Positions 45,485 through 55,088 of a DNA stretch of 64,000 nt are shown one piece after another. Made by a program: the position numbers and the translations under genes. The stretch's first letter is position 1; the number at the start of each line of letters is the position of its first letter. Source of the DNA: Prorocentrum cordatum (lineage: Eukaryota; Sar; Dinophyceae; Prorocentrales; Prorocentraceae); NCBI GenBank assembly GCA_963575745.1, contig CAUYUJ010003958.1, positions 155,158 through 219,157 on the forward strand. The letters run 5' to 3'. Below the pieces are notes generated by a model, which did no database searches, was not told the DNA's origin, and saw only the letters and a program-made list of their open reading frames with translations.

Positions 45485-47195
45485 ATGAAATGTTCTTGGG
45501 CATCCGCATGCCTCCTGTTGTGCGTGATTTCCACTAGTGGGTTTACGGTCGTAGCTGCTGTGGGGTCTGCGAAGGACTGTCCTCAGGAGCTCTACGATCG
45601 AGAGACCAGCAGGGCGACGCCAGGCGATAGCCGGGCCGCCCGCCAGATAGCATATTTGAAATGCATGACTTTTCCTACTGTGCTGCACAATCCGCTGGGT
45701 GTCTTAGAATCACTTCGTTTTATTTATCGGCGTTTGCCGTGCGCTGCGTATGAAAATCCGACATCCTTGCTTGCAATGCTCATGGCGGCGTATTGCATAT
45801 GCCGCAGCTCCGCTGGACGCACACTTGTTGGTTTCGAGCAGCGGAGCGGCTTGTCCTTGTCACTGGAACAATACAAGTACATCGTCAGTGCGAAGAACCC
45901 ACGCACAGGTCTCAGAGCCAAAAACGTTCAACCCCAGCTGCGAGTGCAACCCGGGGTGAAAGTGTGCCCTTGCCGTGTGCGTTACGTTTCTGCGCGCCGA
46001 CTCGGATGGAGTTACGGGGTGTGGGATGCCAAGCTGTACTTCAGGGATCGTTAGCACAATTTCCGAGTTGTAAATGATGGCGGCGGCGTGGGCTGAACGC
46101 GGCTGGGGGCGTGGTTCGAGCGCGCCGCGCCCTCGGCACGACGCAAGGGCACTGGGCGCACCCCAGGTTGCACTCGCATCTGGGGTTGAACGTTTTTCTC
46201 CTCCCGAAGGTCTCTGCATGGAAGGCGTGGTTCAGTTGCTACGATTGCACCCTGTGTACAAATGGGCTGGAGGTGATGTGTTCTTTGAGAGGGCAAGGGC
46301 GTGGTGGTGGCACCACTGTCAGAGACTCCACAGCGTCGCGGACGTGACCCGCCGAGTGCGGATGAAAAGAGGATTTTTGCTCACGGCGCTATCGTTCCTT
46401 AGTGTGCGTAGCACGCGACTGCTTGCGTTCCTCGAAGCACACCTCGACATCCTGTTTGAATCGGCGGCGGCTCTCCCACAGATCATCGACGAGGTCGTGC
46501 TACGGGGCCCCTCGGCCATTGGCTTGAAAGATAGCACGTTCAACGCTTATGATCTGGCTACGACAGAACAACGTCTTTGGACTTTCGGAAAAATCACCGA
46601 CCACATTCTAATTCCGGCTTGGAGGTGCTGGGACAAGATTGACGGGTTACTCCGCGCCGCAAGCGTGGCGGAGTTTGCAGGCGTGCTCAAGACCATCCCC
46701 CTGCTGAAAGGTCCTTTGCTCTTCTCACACACTCTGGAATACCTTCTTCTTTTCGATCGCGGGGCTCAGCGTCGTGTATTTTCTTTCAGCATAGAGACCA
46801 CGGAAGCCTTGGCTCCGTTTACCATGCCTGGCCAGAACGCTCAGGTTTTCCTGTCGTACGCGCGGGCGGCGAGGTACCGCGGCGACGAATACAAGAACAT
46901 CTGTATGGACAGCTCGGCCGCTGAGGTGTGCGATTACCTTCCTCTCAGAGCAGACTTTGCGGGGTCCGAGTGTTACGGGTTTCCGTACTTCACTGCTGTG
47001 GACGAGCAGCAGACGTCATGCAAGTTCGTGGAAGTTACCCAGACGTTCTTATCGGGGGAGACGGGCGGGAAGGAACGGGTCCCCACAACGCACGGCGCGC
47101 AGGTGCGACAAGTGCTTGTTGATCCCGAGATGAAGCCAATCAAGCGCCTGCGCGGCAAAGAGAGCATGTCAGAGCACCCAGAGCACGAGGGCTAA
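45485..47195 (+). CDS. Unknown 469-aa protein with signal peptide, split by an introner
   Basis: Exon 1 is 45485-45908 and exon 2 is 46210-47195. Joining them gives NPRTG|LCMEGVVQLLRLH in phase (ACA G|GT CTC TGC) and 469 residues in all. The N-terminus, MKCSWASACLLLCVISTSGF then TVVAAVGSAKD, looks like a cleavable signal peptide. The rest is a mixed alpha-helical protein with several hydrophobic runs (LLAMLMAAYCICRS, LLTALSFLSVRSTRLLAFLE), VVLRGPSAIGLKDSTFNAYD and a polar C-terminal tail. No known domain was recognised. The relic spliced leader upstream suggests the gene was retroposed from an mRNA, so the intron must be a later gain. Exon 2 alone is open from 46074, but that extra part is intron. 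The gene model is strong; the function is unknown. Confidence 0.75.
45909..46209 (+). mobile_element. Introner: 301-bp intron with terminal inverted repeats and 7-bp target duplication
   Basis: The intron begins GTCTCAGAG and ends CTCCCGAAG. The direct repeat AGGTCTC spans both exon-intron borders and supplies both the GT donor and the AG acceptor. Just inside are inverted repeats of about 55 bp: 45920-45974 (AAAAACGTTCAACCCCAG onward, to GTGCCCTTGCC) and its reverse complement at 46142-46197. They differ at few positions. This is the layout expected of DNA-transposon introners. Confidence 0.85.
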
Positions 47196-47199
47196 TGCG

Positions 47200-47790
47200 A
47201 AAACACCGCTGCCCGCCAGCATCGCGGGCCGAGCCAGCGTCATCACCACCAACTGTTATCACCAAGGCAGCGCCATCATCAGCCAGCCACGGCCTCCTCT
47301 TCCGATCAGAAAATGGATTTTTACACTGGGTTTTCGCCACCAGGCATTCGATTCAACATCGCCGCCGCTGCGTTCGTCGCGTAGGCGCGCAGTCAGAACG
47401 AAGCGGTCGCGCTCGCGAGCGCTTGCGGGTGATCACTTCTGGTGCGCGCTGCATTTTCTATGTTGCTTAGCTGTCCCTAGTATCTTCTGCCGTGAGATGT
47501 TCGTTTCTCTGGCCAGCGCACAGGCTGTTGTATCAGTTTTTTTCGCAGCCCGTCTTTTCGATCCAAAGTCGACCACGTTATATTCATCATGCGCCAGCGC
47601 AGTTTTACGAGGGCGCGGCGCCGAAGCGCGCTCGTCGAACTTTACTCTTGGATTCAGCGTCGCGCCCGTTGCATTCATTGCACGCAAACGTAGTCAAAAC
47701 GCAGCGGGCGCGCTTGCGCACGCGAGCGGGTGAGCATTTTCGGTCATTTTTTATCATGCGCCACCATCATGTGCCCGTGCCCTCCGCACC
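47200..47790. other. Intergenic with a ~55-bp duplicated motif
   Basis: 47312-47358 resembles the satellite junction block at 33750 (ACTGGGTTTTCGCCACC ... CAACATCG). 47387-47440 and 47688-47745 share CGCAGTCAGAACGAAGCGG-like DNA. No gene recognised. Confidence 0.5.
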
Positions 47791-47794
47791 ACCC

Positions 47795-48030
47795 AGCCAT
47801 GTCGGCAGGCCCCTAGCGCAGTTCGTGGCCCCGCAGGGAACTCAACCGAATGGGTCCGTCGGCAAGGTTCGCATGCGCCCCCCCGCCCGGTGTCGGCGCA
47901 CCCCTCACGCGTTTTGTGGCCCATGAAGCAACCCCACCGAAGATTCTAGTGGCAGGGTTCGCATGCGTCCCCCCGCCAGAATTCGGCATGCTCCTCACGC
48001 GCTTCGTGGTCCCATTGGGGGCCCCGCAGA
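47795..48030. repeat. ~95-bp tandem repeat, three units
   Basis: Units share GGCAAGGTTCGCATGCGCCC, CACGCGTTTTGTGGCCC and CCGAA words. They are diverged; the first unit is partial. No gene. Confidence 0.75.
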
Positions 48031-48038
48031 ATGTTGCA

Positions 48039-48190
48039 CTCCTCCTCCTCCTCCTCCTCCTCCTCCTCCTCCTCCTCTTCGCCCTCCTCCCCCTCCTGCT
48101 GGTGGCGTAGGTGGCTGGCACCCCGTGAAGCGCCAACCAGCAGGAAGGACAATGGAGGAGGAGGAGGAGGAAGAGGAGGAGGACTTGGAG
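48039..48190. repeat. Long hairpin: (CTC)n stem, GC-rich core, (GAG)n stem
   Basis: (CTC)n at 48039-48090 and (GAG)n at 48154-48190 are complementary. Between them CCTGCTGGTGGCG (48095-48107) pairs with CGCCAACCAGCAGG (48131-48144), one base bulged. The loop is about 23 nt. Confidence 0.8.
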
Positions 48191-48349
48191 GAAACGAGGT
48201 GCATCAACGAAGCCCTGGAAACACGTTGTTGCTTGCTTGCTTGCTTGCAGTTTCTTTGTGGAGGAAGAGGAGGAGGAGGCCGAGGAAGAGGAGGAACGCA
48301 AGAGACGAACGTAGAAAGGGGAGGGGGGCATGATACCGTGAAGTGGTTG

Positions 48350-48655
48350 CAGAGGAGGAGGATTCCAGAGGAGGAGGAGAGGGAGGAGGAGGAGGAGGAG
48401 GAGGAGGAGGAGGAGGAGGAAAAGGAGGAGGAGGAGGAGGAGGAACGAGAATATAAGGAGGGGGAGGCGGAGGTAGGAGGAGGAGGAGCAGGAACAGGAG
48501 GAGAGGGAGGAGGATGATGACGAGGAGGAAGAGGAGGCGGAGGAGGAGGAGGAGGATGAGAAGGATAATGATTAGAAGGGGGAGTAGGAGGAGGAGGAGG
48601 AGGAGGAGGAGGAGGAAGAGGAGGAGGAGGAGGAGGAGGAGGAGGACGAGAAAGG
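48350..48655 (+). repeat. (GAG)n purine tract
   Basis: GAG/GGA repeat with interruptions. A short (TTGC)n run lies upstream at about 48225-48250. Confidence 0.93.
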
Positions 48656-48659
48656 CAGA

Positions 48660-49500
48660 ATCAGAGAAACAGCTGCCTTCTCTTCTAGGTTCTCCTGCGG
48701 CTCTTGGGCAGCCGCCCTGTCTCAAGCATCCCACGTGTCAGTTTGCGCCAGTATGAATGGTTCGGGTGATGCCGATTCTTTTGAGAGCGTTCGCGGCGAA
48801 GTGCCGAATTGTCCACGGCGCAAGGAATACGTGTAGCACTGCGGGCCTTGCGGACCAAAGCCCTTTTTATAGAAGACGCCTGAGGCGAAACACCGCCGCC
48901 CCTTGCTTTTTTGGAACCGCTTCTGTGGCCGACCTGTGGGCTAGAGGTTGCCTGAACTATCGGGTTGCGTTTTTTTCGACTCGTTCTGGGACGTCCTCGG
49001 GGACCACATGGGGGAGGTGGAAGAGGAGGGGGAGGAGGACGAGGAGGACGGGAACTTTGATGGTGAAGAGGATGAATGCTGGGGGCATCCTCGGGCGTGT
49101 TGGAGGCGTCGGGCGGCGTGTTGGGGCCGCTTGAGCGATCTTGTGGCGTGCGTGGCCTGTCTGGCGCCGTCGGAAGCCTTTTTTAGTACCTCTCTGGGCC
49201 GATGTGGGCCCCTCTTAGAGCGTTTCTGGGCCGTTTTGGAGGCCATCTAGAGCTTCATTGAAGATTGAAGCCTCTTGGGCCTTCTTGGGGCCATGTTTAG
49301 GCCGTCTTGTGTGGTTCTTGGGCCGTCCAGGAGACCGCTTAGATGCCTCCTGGGGCGATCTTGAATGCCTCTTCCAATGATTTTGGCATCGTTGGGCCTT
49401 TTTTGGGCCTGCTCTTTAGACCCCCCTCTCCTGCTCTTCCTCCTCCTCTTTCCTCCCCTTCTCCCCCCTCGTCCTTCTCCTACACTGCCTCCCCCCGCAA
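48660..49500. other. No confident gene; GGCCGTCTTGG-type short repeats
   Basis: 49170-49400 is made of GGGCCTTCTTGGGGCC and GGCCGTCTTG words, the reverse complement of the CCAAGACGGCC family. 48757-49134 has a frame with no recognised domain. Confidence 0.5.
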
Positions 49501-49519
49501 ACAATCGTTTTGGGATCCT

Positions 49520-50090
49520 GCTTCCTCGATCTGCGATCGATCCGGTCTATTTGATATTTGCTGTCCTGTATCACCCATCCTCTCTCTTTGATCATGTATC
49601 CTCACTATTCGATTGCCCCTGGGTTCTTGATGCTCGATGTTTGATCGATGGTGGGTCTCGATACGTGATCGGTCCTGTACCTTTTTATCTTCGATCGACA
49701 CTGGTTCTTAGATCTTCGATCGATCGTGGGTCCCAGGCCCTCGGTCTTCGCTCGATCTTGGAGCATTGTTTTTCGATCAATCGTGGGCTGGCTCCGCCCT
49801 TCCTTGGAAACCTCGATGTTCGATGCTTGTTCGATGCTTGACCCTCCCTGTTGGATCTGCGATTTGTTGACCGATCCTGGGAAGTTCCAGGTCGATCAAA
49901 GATCCCGGGTCCAGATACCAGGGTCGATCGGCGATCAAGGATCCTGGGCCGTTCGACGATCGATAAACCAAGATCTATCACTGATGATGTGGGATGGGCC
50001 GAAGGATCGAGGATCACAGAAACGATCGGTGACCCATCGGGCAGATCATCGATATTCTTGAGAACCCATGACTTCATGATAGGCCCAGGG
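49520..50090. repeat. GATC-dense degenerate repeat
   Basis: About 26 GATC sites in 570 bp, in words such as TTCGATCGATCGTGGGTCCC and GGGTCGATCGGCGATCAAGG. The first half favours GATCGTGGGTC and the second GGATCCTGGG with flanking order reversed. Overlapping ORFs of about 110-160 codons on both strands are not called. Confidence 0.8.
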
Positions 50091-50259
50091 TTTCAAGATG
50101 TTGCCAAGATAAACTTATGGTCCAACCGTTCAAACCGACCGCAGGACGGCCCCGGCAACAGGAGGGATCCGACCGTTTGATCTTGGATCGAATCTCAGAC
50201 CTTTCGATCCACCATCCGAGAATGAAAAACCTTCGGAGGGGGAGTCGGGAGAGGTGGAT

Positions 50260-51106
50260 GCGGAGGGGAGGAGGAGAGGGGGAGGAGGAGCAGGAGGAGG
50301 TGGAGGAGGAGGAGGAGGAGGAAGAGGAGGGGGAGGAGGACGAGGAGGAAAGCAAATCGCTTGAGACATCCCCGCAAAACTTGTGCGGACGACACCGTGA
50401 ACCAAACGCTTGGGGAAGGTGCACGCGGTCCACGTGGCGCGTTGGAATATCGGGCGTTCTCGAATGCTCGGCCAAACAGTCGATGTTTTTTTTTTTCGGA
50501 CACCTCTTAGTAACGCCAGTGGTCGTCGCCATTGTTTGTGCCCCCCCCCCCCACACACACACACACAAACACACCTACCGATGTGACGTTTTTAATATCG
50601 CCTCCGAAAAAACGAGCGTTTGTTTGCATTGTGCTTTCGTCACATATCGCTGGCGTGAAGAAGCCATATTGAGCCAACTTGGACAATCTTGTGGTTATTG
50701 GGGGCCATCTTGGAATACTTGTGGCCCTCTCGGAAACCCCTCTCTGGGGCCCTCTCGTCACCAGATAGCGTGCGCAAGGGATGGTCCCCGAGTGCTGTCT
50801 CGTCCCACGCCAGGGTCGGGCGTGTCAGGTGTGGCTTGTTCGCGACCCAGAGATGGTGCGCGGTGCGAGAGGGTTAATCCCTGAACGCAGTCTCTATCCA
50901 CGTTTGGGTCGCAGGGCGTGGCAGGCGCAGCCTGACGCCAAGAGGGGGGCGCAGGAATCCGCCCGTGCACGCGGATCGCTCGGGCGGTCGTGGGGACGTC
51001 TCCGGCGGTCCAGTTTGCCCCGCCTGCTTTTTGTTTTCTATATGAGCATTACACACTGGGGAAAACTATTGTTTTAACTGTCTCCCCAAACTATTTGTTT
51101 AACCGC
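50260..51106. other. GAG tract, poly-C/(AC)n, unassigned DNA
   Basis: 50268-50352 is GAG-rich. 50541-50575 is a C run followed by (AC)n. 50580-51106 has no recognised gene. It ends with AAAACTATTGTTTTAACTG then TCTCCCC, also present near 16935. Confidence 0.6.
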
Positions 51107-51430
51107 TTTTAAACAGGAGGAGGAGGAGGAGGAGGAGGAGGAGGAGGAGGAGAGGAGGAGGAGGAGGAGGAGGAGGAGGGGAGGGGGAGGGGGAGGGGGG
51201 GGGAGGGGGAGGGGGAGGGGGAGGGGGAGGGGAGGGGAGGCGGAGGGGGAGGGGGAGGGAGGAGGAGGATGAGGAGGAGGAGGAGGAGGAGGAGGAGGAG
51301 GAGGAGGATGGAGGAGGGGAGGAGGAGGAGGAGGAGGAGGAGGAGGAGGAGGAGGAGGAGGAGGAGGAGGAGGAGGGGAGGAGGAGGAGGAGGAGAGGAG
51401 GAGGGAGGGAGGGAGGAGGGAGGAGGAGGA
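51107..51430 (+). repeat. (GAG)n / GGGGGA purine tract
   Basis: Pure purine run with many G4-5 blocks, which could form G-quadruplexes or triplex DNA. ORFs through it are artefacts. Confidence 0.94.
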
Positions 51431-51439
51431 GGACGGGTC

Positions 51440-51830
51440 GCCTAAGCCCTTCGGAGAAACCCTCCAGGTCTGGAACGCATCGTGAAGGCATCGGCCACCG
51501 GGCAAGGTGACCCCGACGGCCCACGGGGTGCTGGAGGCCCCGCGCCGATCGAGCCCTAGGGAGCCGCAGTGGTCCCGTCGCTTGCGGCTCCAGGGACCCC
51601 AGGGGTCCAGGGGGGACACAAACAGGTCGGCTCAAATTCCAGGATTTCCCGGCAGTCGATGGCCCAGGGGGACACCAGCAGGTCGGCTCAAATCCGCCGA
51701 CCGCAGAGGCGTGTGCGGACGACCTTGGTAACAAACGTACACCTTTCCCCACCCTGCCTGCCAAATCCGTCCCAAAGACCCTCCGCCTTGCAAACTCCGC
51801 CCTGGTTTTCCCCCACCAACCACGCCTGAC
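51440..51830. other. Unassigned; repeat shared with 8848-8912
   Basis: 51484-51546 copies the 8848 motif. 51600-51690 holds a pair of CAGGTCGGCTCAAATCC phrases. No gene. Confidence 0.5.
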
Positions 51831-52130
51831 ACCCCCAGCCTCCCCACGCGACAATTTCTCGAACGAAACCCACCCATACCCCCATTCCTCGCCCCCGTTT
51901 GGCCCTCGCCCGAAACCCACCCCTACCTTCCTCCTCGCCCCCACCTGGCCCCGGCACCGCCCCCTGGGAGACCTCTGCTCTTGGGACCCCCCACGCGACA
52001 ATTTCTCGCCCGACACCCACCCATACCCCCCTCCCCGCCCGGCATCCCCCGCCCTGGGAAAACTCTGTTGTTGGTCCCCCCCCACACGACCATTTCTCGA
52101 CCGCATCCTTGTTCCTTTTTATTATATACC
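51830..52130. repeat. C-rich satellite, locus 1
   Basis: Two to three units with CCCCACGCGACAATTTCTCG and AAACCCACCC, the same family as 55089-57660 and 59270-59570. Confidence 0.8.
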
Positions 52131-52179
52131 CCAACCAACCTCGTATTCCGGCCGATAGCAACCCAATCCGGGACCTCCC

Positions 52180-52860
52180 ATCCGGACTGTAAAAATCCAT
52201 ATAAAGTGGCCGTTGTTCTTCTCAACATCGTCTTTCTTGTCGTCGACGATGCGACAAAACCTTGCAGGAATGGGACGCGGCGCACATCGCGCGCGGCAGT
52301 CAATCTGGGCCCGCCCATCCTGACTGTAAAAAAACAATACCACGCCTTCGCTTTTTCCTCTCAACATGGCCTGACTTGTCGCCGACGGTGCGAAACATGT
52401 GGCAGCAATGGGACGCGGCGCACATATGGGACGCGGCGCACATCGCGCGCGGCCGTAAATCTGGACCCGCCCACTCTGACTGTAAAAAAATACGAAGTCT
52501 CCGTTTTTCCTCTCAGCATGGCCTGCCTTGTCGCCGACGGTGCGAAATATTTGGCAGGAGTGGGACGCGGCGCACATCGCGCGCGGACGTCCATGCGGGC
52601 CGCGGGCCATCCCATCCTGACTCTAAAGAACAATACAGCGTTGCCGTTTTTCCTTTCATCATGGCCTGTCTTGTCGTCGACGATGCGAAATGCGTGGCAG
52701 GAATGGGGCGCGGCGCACATCGCGCGCAGACTTCTGGGGCAACCCCAAGGCGGAAGGGGCCACCTTACTTGTCAGAAACAGTGCCATGCTGATTTTCCCT
52801 GCCCACATAGCTGTTCTTGTCGTCCACCCCGCAAAAGTGCATGGCAAGAATTGGGCGCGG
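52180..52860. repeat. ~130-160-bp tandem repeat, about five units
   Basis: Each unit has GGGACGCGGCGCACATCGCG, a phrase like CTGACTGTAAAAAAA, TTTTTCCTCTCAACATGGCC and GTCGCCGACGGTGCGAAA. One unit contains a local duplication of GGGACGCGGCGCACAT. Open frames exist on both strands and encode the same words, so no gene is called. Confidence 0.85.
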
Positions 52861-52869
52861 CACACCCCC

Positions 52870-53330
52870 CTCCCCCCCGCTCGAAGTGAATGAAATGACC
52901 TTCTCGCTTGGGCGCCGAGCGAAATCCCACCAGCCCTTTGGGCGTGAGTGGTTTAGCGAGCTTTCTCTGTTCTCAATCCCCCAACCCCCTTCTTCCCCTT
53001 CGGGGAGGGGTTTACCCCTCCCCCTACCCCCTCCCCCTGGACCTGGAGAGGGGGCCCCGCGGGTCGTTAGAGGGGTCTTTTCCGACTCCTGGGAGGGCCA
53101 AAAAACGACGACCCTCACGAGGATTCTGGCCCCGACGGGGGGGCACAGTTTGGCCCCTCTGCGCTTCTTTGAAGCCAAAATCATTGATTTTACTACGGTG
53201 TTGGCCCCATTTTGGCGTTCTGAGGGGTCCGCGCTCATCTTCCTTCATAGCAAAATCATTGCTTTTACGACGGTTGTGGGCTCATTTTGTTCTTTTCAGG
53301 AGGCAGCTCTCGCTGGCGCTTCTGAGGAGG
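52870..53330. other. Unassigned DNA with a ~77-bp duplication
   Basis: 53167-53240 and 53244-53320 are diverged copies with AAAATCATTGATTTTAC / AAAATCATTGCTTTTAC and ACGGTGTTGG / ACGGTTGTGG. The first has a perfect AAAATCA-TGATTTT palindrome. Open frames exist on both strands without recognised domains. Confidence 0.5.
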
Positions 53331-53560
53331 TCGCAAGAGGCCCCAAGATGGCCTCCAGAGGCTCCCAGGAGGCTCCCAAGAGGCCTCCCAAAGGCACCCC
53401 AGACGCCCCCCAGCGGTCCCAAGAGGCCCCCAATAGGTCCCCAAGAGGCCCCCAAGAGGCCTCAAGAGGCCCCAAGAGGCCCCCAAGAGGCCCCCAAGAG
53501 GCCCCCAAGAGGCCCCCAAGAGGCCCCAAGAGGCTCCAAGAGTCCCCCAAGAGGCCCCAC
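53330..53560. repeat. 12-13-bp repeat CCCCCAAGAGGC
   Basis: About eighteen near-identical units, the cleanest array of this family in the window. Confidence 0.92.
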
Positions 53561-53965
53561 GAGGAGCCCGAACGACTCGCACCAGGACGAGGGGCCCGAA
53601 CGACTCACACCACGAAGAGCCCGAACGACTCACACCACAAGGAGGGGCCCGAACGACTCACACCAGGACGAGGCGCCCGAACGACTCACACCACGAGGAG
53701 CCCGAACGACTCACACCACGACGCGGGCCCCGAACGACTCACACCACGAGGAGCCCGAACGAGTCACACCAGGAGGAGGGGCCCGAACGACTCACACCAG
53801 GACGAGGGGCCCGAACAACTCACACCACGAGAAGCCCGAACGACTCACACCAGGACGAAGAGCCCGAACGACTCACACCACGAAGAGCCCGAACGACTCA
53901 CACCAGGAAGAAGGGCCCGAACGACTCACACCAGGACGAGAAACCCCAAACGACTCAAACCACGA
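53560..53965. repeat. Minisatellite GCCCGAACGACTCACACCA, variable 31-37-bp units
   Basis: Twelve or so units made of a constant 19-nt word plus 12-18 nt drawn from GGACGAGGG / CGAGGA / CGAAGA variants. Frames rotate because units are not multiples of three. Confidence 0.9.
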
Positions 53966-54392
53966 GGAGCGCTTTCTCTCCCTCCTCCTCCGCCTCGTCC
54001 TTCTCCCGCTCCCACCACAAGGAGGATGTACAAGGAGGCGGGGGGAAGGAGGAACAGGGGAGATATGCGGGGGCAGGCGGAAACACGCCTGAAAAACACG
54101 ACTGTCGGCATGCTTCGCAAGAGTTGCTGTTTTGAGATGGGCTGGTGGGGATGCGCGAAGCGTGAAGAATTTTCTCCAAGTTGCGCTCCCGCTTTGGCTC
54201 GGCGCACGTTTTTAGCTCGCCAATTCATTGGGCGCCGGGGCGTTCCAGGAGGCCCTGGGGTGACGAATGCCTGGGAGGTTTTTGCTTGTTCGGGCTCTTG
54301 GAGGGCCTCCTGAGGCTCCCCGCGGTTTCTTGGCGCTACGGCCGTCTGGGGGCCATCTTGGGCGTCTTGGAACGATCTTTCGGCGACTCAAG
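53966..54392. other. No recognised feature
   Basis: Ordinary mixed-composition DNA between two repeats. Short ORFs only. Confidence 0.4.
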
Positions 54393-54483
<91 letters not shown>

Positions 54484-54601
54484 GTACTCGTACTCGTACT
54501 CGTACTCGTACTCGTACTCGTACTCGTACTCGTACTCGTACTCGTACTCGTACTCGTACTAGTACTAGTACTAGCAGTAGTAGTGGTAGTAGTAGTAGTA
54601 G

Positions 54602-54636
<35 letters not shown>

Positions 54637-54931
54637 ATACTACTACTACTACTACGACGACGACTACTACTACTACTACGACTACGGACTACGACTACTA
54701 CTACTACTACGACACGACGGACTACGACTACGACTACGACTCGGACTACGCCTACGACTACGACTACGACTACGACTACGACTAACTACTACGACTACGA
54801 CTACGACTACGACTACGACTACGACCTACGATCTCGACACGACTCTGCACTGCTACTGCTACTGCTGCTACTTGCTACTGCTACTGCTTACTGCTACTGC
54901 TACTGCTACTGCTACTGTACTGCTACTGCTT

Positions 54932-54993
<62 letters not shown>

Positions 54994-55083
54994 TACTACT
55001 ACTACTACTACTACTACTACTGACTACGACTACGACTACGACTACGACTACGACTACGACTACGACTACGACTACTACTGCGA
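54393..55083. repeat. Compound (ACT)n / (TACTCG)n / (GACTAC)n microsatellite
   Basis: About 690 bp in ordered blocks: (ACT)n, (TACTCG)n, (AGT)n back to (ACT)n, mixed (ACG/ACT), (GACTAC)n, (CTGCTA)n, (ACT)n, (GACTAC)n. All follow from a three-base CTA/ACG theme. Confidence 0.95.
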
Positions 55084-55088
55084 CTACT

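Noticed and set aside
46074-46209. Independent start of a second protein at 46074
   Set aside because: This stretch lies inside the introner, and the coding sequence resumes in phase at 46210.
46210-47195. A DNA-kinase or glycosylase-like helical domain in the second exon
   Set aside because: A short hydrophobic Gly/Pro motif looked suggestive, but no catalytic or helix-hairpin-helix residues could be aligned.
51981-52889. 302-aa ORF across 52-kb repeats
   Set aside because: It crosses two unrelated tandem arrays and encodes their units, and the opposite strand is equally open.
53200-53225. CCATTTTGGC as a spliced-leader fragment
   Set aside because: Only ten bases match. The preceding CCGTAG and the following TCAAG are absent.
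53560-53965. CRISPR-like look: constant 19-nt word with short variable spacers
   Set aside because: Spacers are variants of one another, unit length is irregular, and the context is eukaryotic with no cas genes. It is a minisatellite.
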